IMG/VR virus record: IMGVR_UViG_3300026274_000007
Location: 1 to 44,483 of that record
Length of the DNA: 44,483 nucleotides
Source of the DNA: a virus
Direction: 5' to 3' (one strand)
Positions within the stretch are counted from its first letter, which is position 1. Every line of letters begins with the position of its first letter. Positions 25,574-33,031 of this stretch are shown here, piece after piece. The notes beneath the pieces are model-generated. The model was not told the origin of the DNA. It did not search any database and saw only the letters and a program-made list of their open reading frames with translations. The translations under genes were made by a program, and so were the position numbers.

Positions 25574-26233
25574 ATGACACAACCAAACAAAATTATCTTT
25601 GTCACTTTCAGAAAAGAAGGTGTACATCGTTATCCAGCAGCAGCCACTGATCCAAAGTTGGCAACTGGCGATTGGGATGATGTGAGTTTCCTCGGAACTG
25701 ATCATCGTCACATTTTCCACTTCCGGGTTGCCATCGAAGTATTCCACGATGATCGTGATATCGAATTCATCCAATTTAAGCGTTGGATGGAACGTCTGTA
25801 CGGTCATGGTGAATTACAACTTGATCACAAATCATGCGAAATGATTGCTGACGATTTGTACCATGAAATCAATGCAAAGTATCCAAATCGCTGGGTGCAG
25901 ATCGAAGTTAGTGAAGACGGTGAAAATGGTGCAGTTAGTACCTACGAAGCGATCACTAATGTATCAAATCTGACAGGTACTGAGTTCGAACATCATAATC
26001 CAGATGCCAATGGCGATGGCGCAATTGATGCGGGCGAACTTGACGAAATGCGCAAGCAAGCACAGGCTATTTTGGATAAGCGTCGTGATGAGGCATCCAA
26101 TGCGAGTCTGTTGGAGCAAATCAAGAAGCTTTTGGAAGAGCAAGAAGCACGTCGGCAACTAAACCCATTCTATCCAATCGGACAGCCAACGTTCCCACAA
26201 TGGCCGGGTGTTGGCGATATTACGATTGACTGA
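25574..26233 (+). CDS. PTPS/QueD-like protein with EF-hand loop
   Basis: 219 residues. Residues 1-125 are compact: an HRHIFHFRVAIEV strand (H44, H46), DIEFIQFKRWMERLY, LQLDHKSCEMIADDLYHEI and VEIxVSEDGENGA-type ending. The order resembles 6-pyruvoyl-tetrahydropterin synthase/QueD (H-G-H, D-F-x-x-L-K, L-D-H, A-E-x-L-A, E), but the usual Cys and first zinc His are not evident, so catalysis is doubtful. Residues 144-155 form an exact EF-hand calcium loop (D144, N146, D148, G149, I151, D152, E155). A coiled-coil segment follows (ILDKRRDEASNASLLEQIKKLLEEQEARR), then a Pro-rich tail. FolE and QueE are encoded 1.6-3.8 kb downstream, so it could act in the same pathway; this is inference. Confidence 0.5.
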   Translation: MTQPNKIIFVTFRKEGVHRYPAAATDPKLATGDWDDVSFLGTDHRHIFHFRVAIEVFHDDRDIEFIQFKRWMERLYGHGELQLDHKSCEMIADDLYHEINAKYPNRWVQIEVSEDGENGAVSTYEAITNVSNLTGTEFEHHNPDANGDGAIDAGELDEMRKQAQAILDKRRDEASNASLLEQIKKLLEEQEARRQLNPFYPIGQPTFPQWPGVGDITID

Positions 26234-26637
26234 TGTCAGATCAACCAATAAATTTTGAACAGGATGTCAAACGATATCCTGACTTCATCAAGTTAATGGA
26301 AAATAACGATTTCTGTATTGAGCTATGGACGGCATTTGCCAATGTTGAATGGTATAAGAAATTCGATCCATTACAGTCCTCGGCTGATCAAGTCAAGGAT
26401 GTATTGATTGACGACAATGAAAACCGCCGATGGGGAGCAAGTTTCCGTGGAATGGGTGCCGTAATTGCTGGTATCAGAAATGAATACTATAATGCTAATG
26501 AAGACTACATTGATTGGTATTGTTGTAACCATACCACCGAATATGGGTTTGTCAGCGATCCCGTTGCCACTGCGTTGAATGCCATCGGTTGGTATCCAGT
26601 AAAAGACGAATACTATAAAGATGCAAACAAACAATGA
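26233..26637 (+). CDS. Conserved-type phage protein, unknown function
   Basis: 134 residues beginning in the stop of the preceding gene (TGATG). Aromatic-rich and acidic, with WGASFRGMGAVIAGIRNEYYNANEDYIDWYCC in the centre and ALNAIGWYPVKDEYY at the end. This SFRGxGxxIAxIRN...EDYxDWYC pattern occurs in small hypothetical proteins of many phages, to my recollection, with no assigned function. No membrane segment. Coupled to the glycosyltransferase by a 4-base overlap. Confidence 0.65.
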   Translation: MSDQPINFEQDVKRYPDFIKLMENNDFCIELWTAFANVEWYKKFDPLQSSADQVKDVLIDDNENRRWGASFRGMGAVIAGIRNEYYNANEDYIDWYCCNHTTEYGFVSDPVATALNAIGWYPVKDEYYKDANKQ

Positions 26638-27746
26638 CAACCATTTATATCGTTTCACTAGAATCACTACCTAATCGATACACCTGTGAGTGGTTGGAAG
26701 GCATCCCCACTGCATTGCGAGCTCATGCTGAACAACACAATGTAGAAGTCAATGTTGTGAATATTGTTGGTGACGACAAAGAACAACTGACGACCCCAGG
26801 TGCGTTCATCAACTTTGCCGGTACTAACAAGTGGAAGAGTGAACAGTCGATACAGATTGCCAAACTTGTCGCTAATGGCGATATCAAGAATGGTGATAAG
26901 TTTCTATTCACTGACGCATGGAATCCCGTTATTCTGCAGACCAAGTACATGCTTGATTTGTTGGGTATTAAGGCTGAAATGTATGGTATCTGGCATGCCG
27001 GTCAATACGATCCTCAGGATTTCCTGGGTCGATTGATTGAAGACAAGCGTTGGGCCCGTAGTACTGAAGAAGCAATCTTCTGGGCCTTGGATAAGAATAT
27101 CTTTGCAACACATTTCCATCGTGAATTGTTTGAGCGAGGTGTTCTGGGTGACGTAAGCTGGGTGAAGAACCAAGATATTGAAAGCAAGTTCTTGATTTCC
27201 GGCCAGCCACACGATGAGCTGTTGAAGCACTTTGAAACACTACAAGCGTTTTGTCAGCCCGAAGATAAAAAGGATATGATTTTGTTTCCTCACCGGATTG
27301 CTCCGGAGAAGCAACATGACATTTTCCTTGACTTGAAAGCTTCAATGCCAGAATATGAGTTTGTTACTTGCCAGGAGCAAAGCCTTACCAAGGAACAGTA
27401 TCACGAGATGCTGTGTCAAAGTAAGCTGACCTTTAGCGCCAACCTGCAGGAAACATTTGGTATTTCTAGCTGCTTGGAAGCTCCAATGCTGAACAATATC
27501 TCGATGGTACCAAACCGTTTGAGCTATACCGAGATTTTTGAAGGCTTTAATGATAATCTTTATCCATCAGAATGGACTGATAGCTTTGATTCATATTTGA
27601 AGCATAAGCATGAATTGATTAAGAAGATTCGGTTCTTGATGACTCATTATAATCAGTTGAAGAGTTATATTAAGCAGTTCAATAAGACTCGGTTGCATGA
27701 ATATGCGAAAGCTAATGTCATGTATAACAAGCTTTTAGGTCTTTAA
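26634..27746 (+). CDS. GT-B fold glycosyltransferase
   Basis: 370 residues starting with a Rossmann-like strand (MTTIYIVSLES). The C-terminal half has the hallmarks of a retaining GT-B (family 1/4-like) enzyme: a strand-loop MILFPHRIAPEKQHD, then a CQSKLTFSANLQETFGISSCLEAP segment whose E...FG-I...LEA order binds the nucleotide-sugar donor, then NRLSYTEIF. It would transfer a sugar from an NDP-sugar. In T4-like phages such enzymes glucosylate modified DNA bases or modify surface or virion glycans; which applies here is unknown. No membrane anchor. Last gene of the 23869 operon. Its N-terminus has no match I recognise. Confidence 0.8.
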   Translation: MTTIYIVSLESLPNRYTCEWLEGIPTALRAHAEQHNVEVNVVNIVGDDKEQLTTPGAFINFAGTNKWKSEQSIQIAKLVANGDIKNGDKFLFTDAWNPVILQTKYMLDLLGIKAEMYGIWHAGQYDPQDFLGRLIEDKRWARSTEEAIFWALDKNIFATHFHRELFERGVLGDVSWVKNQDIESKFLISGQPHDELLKHFETLQAFCQPEDKKDMILFPHRIAPEKQHDIFLDLKASMPEYEFVTCQEQSLTKEQYHEMLCQSKLTFSANLQETFGISSCLEAPMLNNISMVPNRLSYTEIFEGFNDNLYPSEWTDSFDSYLKHKHELIKKIRFLMTHYNQLKSYIKQFNKTRLHEYAKANVMYNKLLGL

Positions 27747-27748
27747 TT

Positions 27749-27777
27749 TTGACGTGGCAAGCGTGCCACATTAGAAT
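27749..27777 (+). promoter_or_regulatory. sigma70-like promoter for folE-queE
   Basis: TTGACG (27749-27754), 17-base spacer, TAGAAT (27772-27777). The spacer begins with an inverted repeat TGGCA-AGCG-TGCCA (27755-27768). Transcription would start near 27784, at the base of the hairpin. Confidence 0.72.
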
Positions 27778-27784
27778 ATAAATA
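27777..27784 (+). promoter_or_regulatory. T4-type late promoter TATAAATA overlapping the sigma70 -10
   Basis: An exact late octamer shares one base with the sigma70 -10, so the unit could be read both early and late. Confidence 0.55.
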
Positions 27785-27837
27785 AGAGTAGAACTTGGTG
27801 CAAGGCCAAGTTCTACTCTATACGACACGAGGTCGTA
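27785..27837 (+). promoter_or_regulatory. Two tandem 5' leader hairpins
   Basis: First stem AGAGTAGAACTTGG (27785-27798) pairs perfectly with 27806-27819 (14 bp, 7-base loop). Second stem TACGAC (27821-27826) with GTCGTA (27832-27837). They occupy the 5' end of the folE mRNA; GAGG (27857-27860) follows. No resemblance to a preQ1 riboswitch is evident. Confidence 0.65.
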
Positions 27838-27870
27838 TAAGAAATTAATGCAATATGAGGTTGCAACAAT

Positions 27871-28551
27871 ATGTCATTCAATAAAAATAAGACTAACCCT
27901 GAGTTAGGTCAAGCAGTACACGAGCATCTGGTTTCACTGGGTCTCGAAACACCAACAATCCCCAACACTCTTACAATCAAGCAAAAAGTTGCTAAGATTG
28001 AAAAGGCCATGACCACAATCATGGAAACTCTTGGTCTTGATCTATCAGACGACAGTTTGATGGAAACTCCTCTGCGCGTTGCAAAGATGTATTGCAGCGA
28101 AATCTTCTGGGGTCTCGATCCAGAGAACTTCCCAAAGTGTACCGCAGTTGAAAACAAGATGGGTTACGATGAAATGGTAGTTGAAAAGGGCGTTTCAGTT
28201 CAAAGTAACTGTGAACACCACTTCGTTATCATTGACGGTCTCGCCACAGTTGCTTACTTGCCAAACCAGAAAGTATTGGGTCTGAGCAAGATTAATCGTG
28301 TGGTTGAATACTTCTCCAAGCGTCCACAAATTCAAGAACGTCTCACGAACCAAATTGCAGCCGCACTTCAGTTCATTCTTGATACCAAGGACGTTGCAGT
28401 TGTTATCAATGCCCAACATTACTGTGTAAAGAGCCGTGGTGTTGAAGATACAGGATCATCGACCGTAACTAGCCATCTTGGTGGTAAGTTCCGTACTGAT
28501 GCGTTGGTGCGTAGTGAATTCTTGGCACTGGCAAATAATGTCAATCGTTAA
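27871..28551 (+). CDS. folE: GTP cyclohydrolase I
   Basis: 226 residues. The family core is clear: ETPLRVAKMY, the zinc and catalytic site SNCEHHF (Cys and His), VLGLSKINRVVEYFSKRPQIQERLTNQIA, and QHYCVKSRGVED with the third zinc ligand. The enzyme converts GTP to dihydroneopterin triphosphate, the first step of both folate and 7-deazaguanine (preQ0) synthesis. With QueE three genes on, the second role is likelier. The N-terminal ~45 residues are a variable leader. It has a dual early/late promoter region with strong leader hairpins; the PRTase start overlaps its 3' end by 14 bases. Confidence 0.95.
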   Translation: MSFNKNKTNPELGQAVHEHLVSLGLETPTIPNTLTIKQKVAKIEKAMTTIMETLGLDLSDDSLMETPLRVAKMYCSEIFWGLDPENFPKCTAVENKMGYDEMVVEKGVSVQSNCEHHFVIIDGLATVAYLPNQKVLGLSKINRVVEYFSKRPQIQERLTNQIAAALQFILDTKDVAVVINAQHYCVKSRGVEDTGSSTVTSHLGGKFRTDALVRSEFLALANNVNR

Positions 28552-29044
28552 GTATTATATCACCTATGAAGATATGGTGAGCAAACATCTGCCTACAATC
28601 TTCCGTCAAATGGCAAACGATGAATTTAAGCCTGAAGTCGTAGTTGGTATAACACGTGGTGGACTAGTTCCAGCCGTGCATGCCAGCCATTACTTTGACG
28701 TTCCACTTCGCACTTTGCATGTCAGCTTACGTGATCATCCACGTAGTGAATCATTGGAAGGTATTCAAGAGTTGGTTAATTCTGGAAAACGCGTTCTGAT
28801 CGTCGATGAGATCTGCGATGAAGGTGAAACCCTTCGTCAAATCAACGATGCACTGTTTTCTGGTTTTGATTCTTTCGTTAATGATCCAAATAAAGATGAT
28901 CCAGAAGATGGTCCAGTGTTCCAAGTAAAGTATGCCGTTATGGTACATAATGTGGCTGGTCATGAATTCGAACCAGATTATGTTGGTGAAGAGATCAACA
29001 AATTGGAAAACCCAGTTTGGGTTTGCTTTCCATTCGAGTATTGA
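28538..29044 (+). CDS. Purine-type phosphoribosyltransferase
   Basis: 168 residues from ATG 28538; this start retains YYITYEDM, the typical first segment of the xanthine/hypoxanthine PRTase branch, whereas ATG 28574 would remove it. PRPP-binding motif VLIVDEICDEGETL (the usual V-D-D-x-x-D-T-G-x-T with Glu for Asp-Thr positions) and VVVGITRGGLVPA upstream place it in the type I PRTase fold. It may salvage a purine or handle a modified base; sitting between FolE and QueE, a role with deazapurines is possible but not shown. A clear terminator follows. Confidence 0.8.
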   Translation: MSIVKYYITYEDMVSKHLPTIFRQMANDEFKPEVVVGITRGGLVPAVHASHYFDVPLRTLHVSLRDHPRSESLEGIQELVNSGKRVLIVDEICDEGETLRQINDALFSGFDSFVNDPNKDDPEDGPVFQVKYAVMVHNVAGHEFEPDYVGEEINKLENPVWVCFPFEY

Positions 29045-29062
29045 TCTGTTAATGTAGCGAAC

Positions 29063-29095
29063 AATGCCAGTCTTTGTTAGACTGGCATTCTGTTT
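29063..29095 (+). terminator. Rho-independent terminator
   Basis: AATGCCAGTCT (29063-29073), loop TTGTT, AGACTGGCATT (29079-29089), then CTGTTTTT. A perfect 11-bp stem with T-run, 19 bases after the PRTase stop, so queE may need read-through or an unseen promoter. Confidence 0.85.
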
Positions 29096-29108
29096 TTGGA
29101 ATATCACT

Positions 29109-29333
29109 ATGGCTAAGCCAGCACCTATACAATTCAATTATTCAGTTGGACGTCCTTGGAACCCTGAAAAGCCAGAAGACTCAGTGGGTTGTTATGCTAT
29201 GGGTTCCGAACATTTCTTTGGAACTATGGCACAAGCAAGAACGTTCAAAGCATACTGTAATGCGACACTGTCACCTACACAATTAAAGACAAATCCATAT
29301 CGGATTTACAAGCTTGTGGAAATACCAGAATAA
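29109..29333 (+). CDS. Small conserved-type phage protein
   Basis: 74 residues from ATG 29109. A longer frame opens at 29064 but its start lies in the terminator stem and is rejected. Sequence: FNYSVGRPWNPEKPEDSVGCY, then SEHFFGTMAQARTFKAYCN and YRIYKLVEIPE at the end. This looks like the small phage proteins with a YRIYKL end seen in many myoviruses, to my recollection; function unknown. It is followed within 3 bases by queE. Confidence 0.65.
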   Translation: MAKPAPIQFNYSVGRPWNPEKPEDSVGCYAMGSEHFFGTMAQARTFKAYCNATLSPTQLKTNPYRIYKLVEIPE

Positions 29334-29335
29334 CA

Positions 29336-30355
29336 ATGACAACAAATAATAAAAAATACAAATATTCCGAAATTTTCGGAGACACATTTCAGGGCGAAGG
29401 TCGCTATACTGGAATTCCAACCGTATGGGTACGGTTTTGGGGATGCAACTTTACTTGCGATGGATTTGGACAAACAGATCCCACAAATCCAGCATCATGG
29501 ATTTTAGATCACCAAACGATTGACGTATCAAGTATCAAGCGCATGGAAGACTTGCCAGTCTTTAATCGCGGTTGTGATTCCAGCTACTCATGGGCTAAGA
29601 AGTTTGCACACTTGGCACATACTGGTACACCTGCTGAAATCTGCGATCACTTGGAAGAATTCTTGAAGAAGGGTGGACATAACCCAGAAGGCAAGTTTAA
29701 GCATCCAAAGAGTGGTCAATGGACACACTTGGCTTTTACTGGTGGTGAGCCAATGATGAATCAAAACGCAATCGTGGATATCATGCTTGAGTTTGCTCGT
29801 CGTGGTAATATGCCCAAGTACGTGACTGTTGAAACAAACGGTACACAGAAAGCGCGTGATAAGTTCAGCGAATACCTGTCGGGTGAACCCGATTCAGCAT
29901 TAGACTTTGACTTGGCTGCATTGCGCAAAAGCTTCTACATGCGTGAACTTCGCAACCTGCGTGCTGAAAACTACAGTGGCTTGGATGCAGAAGATGAAGC
30001 ATTACTTGGTGTTGAGTGGTTTTGGTCAGTATCACCCAAGCTGTACTTGAGTGGCGAACAAAAGACTGATGCTCTTCAACCAGCAGTCGTTGCTGAATAT
30101 GCAAAGCTGAGCAATGTTGGTCAATTGAAATATGTTTGTGATGGTACCGATCGTGCATGGCAGGAAGTTGAGGAATTTACGGCTGCTTATCGTGCTGTTG
30201 GAATCGACTGGCCCGTATGGATTATGCCCGTAGGAGCTACGGTTGAAGGACAGAACCTCGTAGCTGCTAAGGTTGCTGAGGAAGCTTGTAGACGTGGCTA
30301 TAACGTGGCAGCACGGGTCCACGCTTACGTCTTTTCTAATGCCATTGGTAAGTAG
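29336..30355 (+). CDS. queE: 7-carboxy-7-deazaguanine synthase (radical SAM), unusual cluster loop
   Basis: 339 residues. Typical QueE features: EIFGDTFQGEGRYTGIPTVWVRFWGCN at the start, the SAM-binding FTGGEP (134-139), VTVETNGT, SVSPKL and WIMPVG. QueE forms the deazapurine ring from 6-carboxytetrahydropterin using a 4Fe-4S cluster. The usual C-x3-C-x2-C cluster motif is split here: C37 and C41 (GCNFTC) are in place, but the third Cys is C80 in NRGCDSSYSW, giving C-x3-C-x38-C. The CD-x-x-Y-S-W context shows C80 is the true third ligand, so a ~36-residue insertion sits in the loop. Length exceeds the usual 200-245. Last gene before the array. Confidence 0.9.
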   Translation: MTTNNKKYKYSEIFGDTFQGEGRYTGIPTVWVRFWGCNFTCDGFGQTDPTNPASWILDHQTIDVSSIKRMEDLPVFNRGCDSSYSWAKKFAHLAHTGTPAEICDHLEEFLKKGGHNPEGKFKHPKSGQWTHLAFTGGEPMMNQNAIVDIMLEFARRGNMPKYVTVETNGTQKARDKFSEYLSGEPDSALDFDLAALRKSFYMRELRNLRAENYSGLDAEDEALLGVEWFWSVSPKLYLSGEQKTDALQPAVVAEYAKLSNVGQLKYVCDGTDRAWQEVEEFTAAYRAVGIDWPVWIMPVGATVEGQNLVAAKVAEEACRRGYNVAARVHAYVFSNAIGK

Positions 30356-30363
30356 TTTCAAAC

Positions 30364-30606
30364 ATGCATGAATTTTTTGTTCCATTTAATAACCTTGAAA
30401 TAATGGGTGCTCAAGTGGAATTACATGGTGATTGGATATCAGCTAACAACGTGTTGATTGGATTTCTATTAGAGCACGCAAAGTTACATGATATTGATAA
30501 ATTTGAGTCGTGGAATCCAAAAGGCATGACTTTTAAAATTAAAGATGATACCCTAGCCGTTATGTTTAAACTCAAATTTGCGGATGTAATTGGCAAACGA
30601 ATATGA
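30364..30606 (+). CDS. FKL-family protein, array member 1
   Basis: 80 residues. Motif IKDDTLAVMFKLKF is followed by a basic extension ADVIGKRI, unlike most members, which stop right after the motif. The helix carries LLEHAKLHDI rather than a Trp. It starts 8 bases after the queE stop, so may be read with queE. Confidence 0.65.
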   Translation: MHEFFVPFNNLEIMGAQVELHGDWISANNVLIGFLLEHAKLHDIDKFESWNPKGMTFKIKDDTLAVMFKLKFADVIGKRI

Positions 30607-30812
30607 TACATTCCGGTGATGACGATTCATATTGGGTCGTCTTTCCTATACCTATAGTGTATCGCACCTGGTTTGAGTTATTTTGTAAGTTCCGTTCGAT
30701 GGGTCATACCGTATTGAGTAGGCATTGGGACGACAACAGTAGACCAGCAGTGGCTTTAATTCGCTTTGACACATTCACCGATGCATTGGAATTTGAACTA
30801 AAGCATTTATGA
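30603..30812 (+). CDS. FKL-family protein, array member 2 (FEL variant)
   Basis: 69 residues, ATGA overlap with member 1. The closing motif is altered: FTDALEFELKHL, with Glu in place of the usual Lys. The middle has RTWFELFCKF as the Trp helix. Short and probably diverged. Confidence 0.6.
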   Translation: MIHSGDDDSYWVVFPIPIVYRTWFELFCKFRSMGHTVLSRHWDDNSRPAVALIRFDTFTDALEFELKHL

Positions 30813-31066
30813 CAACTGAACCAGAAAAGTTTATCATCTCTATTCCTAATCGTTTGTGGGGATATGACGCTAAGTATTTCCCCACAGACATACCAGGAAA
30901 TCCGTTAATTATTGAGCAGCGACACATCGACTCAACTATTTTGAACTGGCTAATTGAACAGGGATTACCGTGTGATGTCATCAAATGGAATAACCGGCCC
31001 CAACCGTTCATGCACTTTGATAATGCAGCTCATGCTATAAATTTCAAGTTTACCTTTGAATCATGA
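30809..31066 (+). CDS. FKL-family protein, array member 3
   Basis: 85 residues, ATGA overlap. N-terminal strand FIISIPNRLWG, helix TILNWLIEQGL, closing motif NAAHAINFKFTFES with Phe in place of Leu after the Lys. Confidence 0.65.
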   Translation: MTTEPEKFIISIPNRLWGYDAKYFPTDIPGNPLIIEQRHIDSTILNWLIEQGLPCDVIKWNNRPQPFMHFDNAAHAINFKFTFES

Positions 31067-31305
31067 ATATCATTGATATCAGCGTTGCTAAATTTACTGA
31101 AATAGGTGATGCAATCTCGGAAGCGGTAGATTTACCTATATCAAAATATCTAAGAGGTAGATTTAACGTTGATGAATGGTTAATAGAACACAAATTGATG
31201 ATGTCGGTTACCATAGAATGCGTAATGGGCGAAGGTTTGACCTATAGTGTTGCAATAGAGAACGATGCTTTGGCATTGCAATTCAAACTTACATACGGTA
31301 TATGA
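31063..31305 (+). CDS. FKL-family protein, array member 4
   Basis: 80 residues, ATGA overlap. Strand NIIDISVAKF lacks the Pro; helix FNVDEWLIEHKL; closing motif ENDALALQFKLTYGI. Confidence 0.68.
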   Translation: MNIIDISVAKFTEIGDAISEAVDLPISKYLRGRFNVDEWLIEHKLMMSVTIECVMGEGLTYSVAIENDALALQFKLTYGI

Positions 31306-31544
31306 ACGTAATAAACTTCAGCTATGAATTGGTGTTCAGTATAGCGGGGAAAGAGGCAGCACCTGGTTCATCTGCTTGCAATCGTATCATTATTGAAGTT
31401 GGCCATATGATGTTGCGATGGATGTCTGAATATGGTTATGAAAACGATAAAATATTTTATCACCTACAGGACAATAAAGCCATCAGTGCACATATACAGG
31501 ATGACGCATTAGCGCTACAATTTAAGCTAACATTTAGCATGTAA
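31302..31544 (+). CDS. FKL-family protein, array member 5
   Basis: 80 residues, ATGA overlap. Helix MMLRWMSEYGY; closing motif DDALALQFKLTFSM, close to that of member 4. Last gene of the first unit; a 24-base perfect palindrome follows. Confidence 0.68.
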   Translation: MNVINFSYELVFSIAGKEAAPGSSACNRIIIEVGHMMLRWMSEYGYENDKIFYHLQDNKAISAHIQDDALALQFKLTFSM

Positions 31545-31547
31545 CAC

Positions 31548-31571
31548 GAAGGGGAGCAATTGCTCCCCTTC
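31548..31571 (+). terminator. Perfect palindromic hairpin inside the array
   Basis: GAAGGGGAGCAA (31548-31559) followed directly by its exact reverse complement (31560-31571), just after the stop at 31544. No T-run; stem very GC-rich. Confidence 0.65.
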
Positions 31572-31574
31572 CGC

Positions 31575-31603
31575 TTGAATTGGCAACCAATCTTGTGTAT
31601 CAT
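31575..31603 (+). promoter_or_regulatory. sigma70-like promoter restarting the array
   Basis: TTGAAT (31575-31580), 17-base spacer starting TGGCAACC, TATCAT (31598-31603). The predicted start (about 31610) falls on the ATG of the next gene, so the mRNA could be leaderless. Confidence 0.5.
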
Positions 31604-31608
31604 ACGGC

Positions 31609-31848
31609 ATGAGCATATTTGTCAATATCCCAGAAAAATACATCACGCTTAGTAGACCTTCTACTTTTCAGTACGAGCCCATTATAAGCAATGACATAGT
31701 GGATTGGGTTGCTGAACACGATGCTGACATAATATTCGATTACGACAACATCCTTAACAACCCTATGGCATTTTTGCATAGATTTGTTTTTGTTAGAGTG
31801 GCGGACGATGCCACTGCTGTTCAATTTAAATTAACGTTTGGCATATGA
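31609..31848 (+). CDS. FKL-family protein, array member 6
   Basis: 79 residues. Strand IFVNIPEKYI, helix DIVDWVAEHDA, closing motif ADDATAVQFKLTFGI. First gene after the internal promoter; no ribosome site precedes the ATG, and no other in-frame start would keep the domain. Confidence 0.68.
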   Translation: MSIFVNIPEKYITLSRPSTFQYEPIISNDIVDWVAEHDADIIFDYDNILNNPMAFLHRFVFVRVADDATAVQFKLTFGI

Positions 31849-32027
31849 GCGTAATCCTATCAGTACCGATTCAATACGTAGAAAAATACAAACTTAGGCC
31901 AGATGTGGCAGCTTGGCTTGAGGATCAATGCGAGTACACTTTCATGTTCGATTTTAAGTACGGCCCGTGTATTGAAATTGAGGACGAAAATGTGGCACTA
32001 CAAATGAAGTTGATCTATGACTTATGA
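31845..32027 (+). CDS. FKL-family protein, array member 7 (shortest)
   Basis: 60 residues, ATGA overlap. Strand VILSVPIQYV, helix DVAAWLEDQCEY, one strand, closing motif EDENVALQMKLIYDL with Met for Phe. It defines the minimum size of the domain. Confidence 0.68.
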   Translation: MSVILSVPIQYVEKYKLRPDVAAWLEDQCEYTFMFDFKYGPCIEIEDENVALQMKLIYDL

Positions 32028-32296
32028 AGAAGAATACGACCGCCATTCTAGTTCCTCCTGATGTGCTCGAATATCACAAACACCTTGGTGTCTGGGTCAA
32101 GCTTCAAATTCCTAAGGAAAAGAGTCAGCAGCAGAAATATTACGATTATGATGTTCGAATTCCAACCAAGAAAATGTTCGATTGGTTGGAAGAATGTTGC
32201 CATGGTAGCTACAAGCTAAACATATTTGGTAGTCAATTGTATGTTTACTTTGAACACGACATGATGGCAGTACAATTTAAATTGTCACACCTATGA
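32024..32296 (+). CDS. FKL-family protein, array member 8
   Basis: 90 residues, the longest array member, ATGA overlap. Strand AILVPPDVLEY, helix MFDWLEECCHG, closing motif EHDMMAVQFKLSHL. A basic Lys/Gln-rich loop (PKEKSQQQKYY) is inserted before the helix. Confidence 0.68.
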   Translation: MKKNTTAILVPPDVLEYHKHLGVWVKLQIPKEKSQQQKYYDYDVRIPTKKMFDWLEECCHGSYKLNIFGSQLYVYFEHDMMAVQFKLSHL

Positions 32297-32556
32297 CCGA
32301 TATAGCACATATTATTATACCTGATTCATTGATTTATATATCGAATGGTGGCAAGGATCATGCTGGCTTTTTAGGCAATCTGGTGTATCGATTGAAAGAA
32401 GACGTGTTGAACTGGTTAGATGATCACGGTGTTGGTGGTGTAGACTGGTCTGTGGAAACCGGCATGTATGCTGACGAACGCGGATTTATACGTAAGTCAT
32501 TCATTACCTTTGTTGATGACAATCTGGCTATGGAGTTCAAACTGACCTGGCTATGA
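32293..32556 (+). CDS. FKL-family protein, array member 9
   Basis: 87 residues, ATGA overlap. Strand AHIIIPDSLIYI, helix DVLNWLDDHGV, closing motif DDNLAMEFKLTWL. Confidence 0.7.
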   Translation: MTDIAHIIIPDSLIYISNGGKDHAGFLGNLVYRLKEDVLNWLDDHGVGGVDWSVETGMYADERGFIRKSFITFVDDNLAMEFKLTWL

Positions 32557-32789
32557 ACATAAAAATACCGATGGCTCTATGCAAGCGTAACCCAGTAAAT
32601 CAAGGTATCTTTTCAATGATACCCAGGTATGACTTCAAGATTGAAGTAATTGATTGGTTCAAGTCGTTGGATGAAAAATATATCATCGCCGAGCGTATCT
32701 ATTTCAACGGTTCAGATATGCTAATCGATCTGGAAGCTGTGATAGAAGATGACGATGTGGCAGTTCAATTCAAACTGACCTGGTTATGA
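32553..32789 (+). CDS. FKL-family protein, array member 10
   Basis: 78 residues, ATGA overlap. Strand NIKIPMALCK, helix EVIDWFKSLDE, closing motif EDDDVAVQFKLTWL. Confidence 0.7.
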   Translation: MNIKIPMALCKRNPVNQGIFSMIPRYDFKIEVIDWFKSLDEKYIIAERIYFNGSDMLIDLEAVIEDDDVAVQFKLTWL

Positions 32790-33031
32790 ATTTTGATCTT
32801 CCTTGGGAACTAATTGAAGTGCGTGAACTTTGTGCTATTCATAATGCCCAGCATCATGCAGAGCATGAATTATTCATTTTATCCAATGTAGAAGATTGGT
32901 TGCAACGTAATGATATCACATATGACAGTGAGCGTAAGACAGTTAATGACGGATTTTTCAGTCAAACGTTTCTGATGTTGAAAATACCAAATGATATTCA
33001 AGCGTTACAATTCAAGTTGAGCTGGTTATGA
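32786..33031 (+). CDS. FKL-family protein, array member 11
   Basis: 81 residues, ATGA overlap. Closely related along its length to member 12: FDLPWELIEVREL, SNVEDWLQRNDITYD, TVNDGFF and PNDIQALQFKLSWL. The pair is the clearest recent duplication in the array. Confidence 0.72.
   Translation: MNFDLPWELIEVRELCAIHNAQHHAEHELFILSNVEDWLQRNDITYDSERKTVNDGFFSQTFLMLKIPNDIQALQFKLSWL

Noticed and set aside
27785-27837. preQ1 riboswitch before folE
   Set aside because: The two perfect stems lack the short hairpin plus A-rich tail pseudoknot of preQ1-I and the known longer classes.
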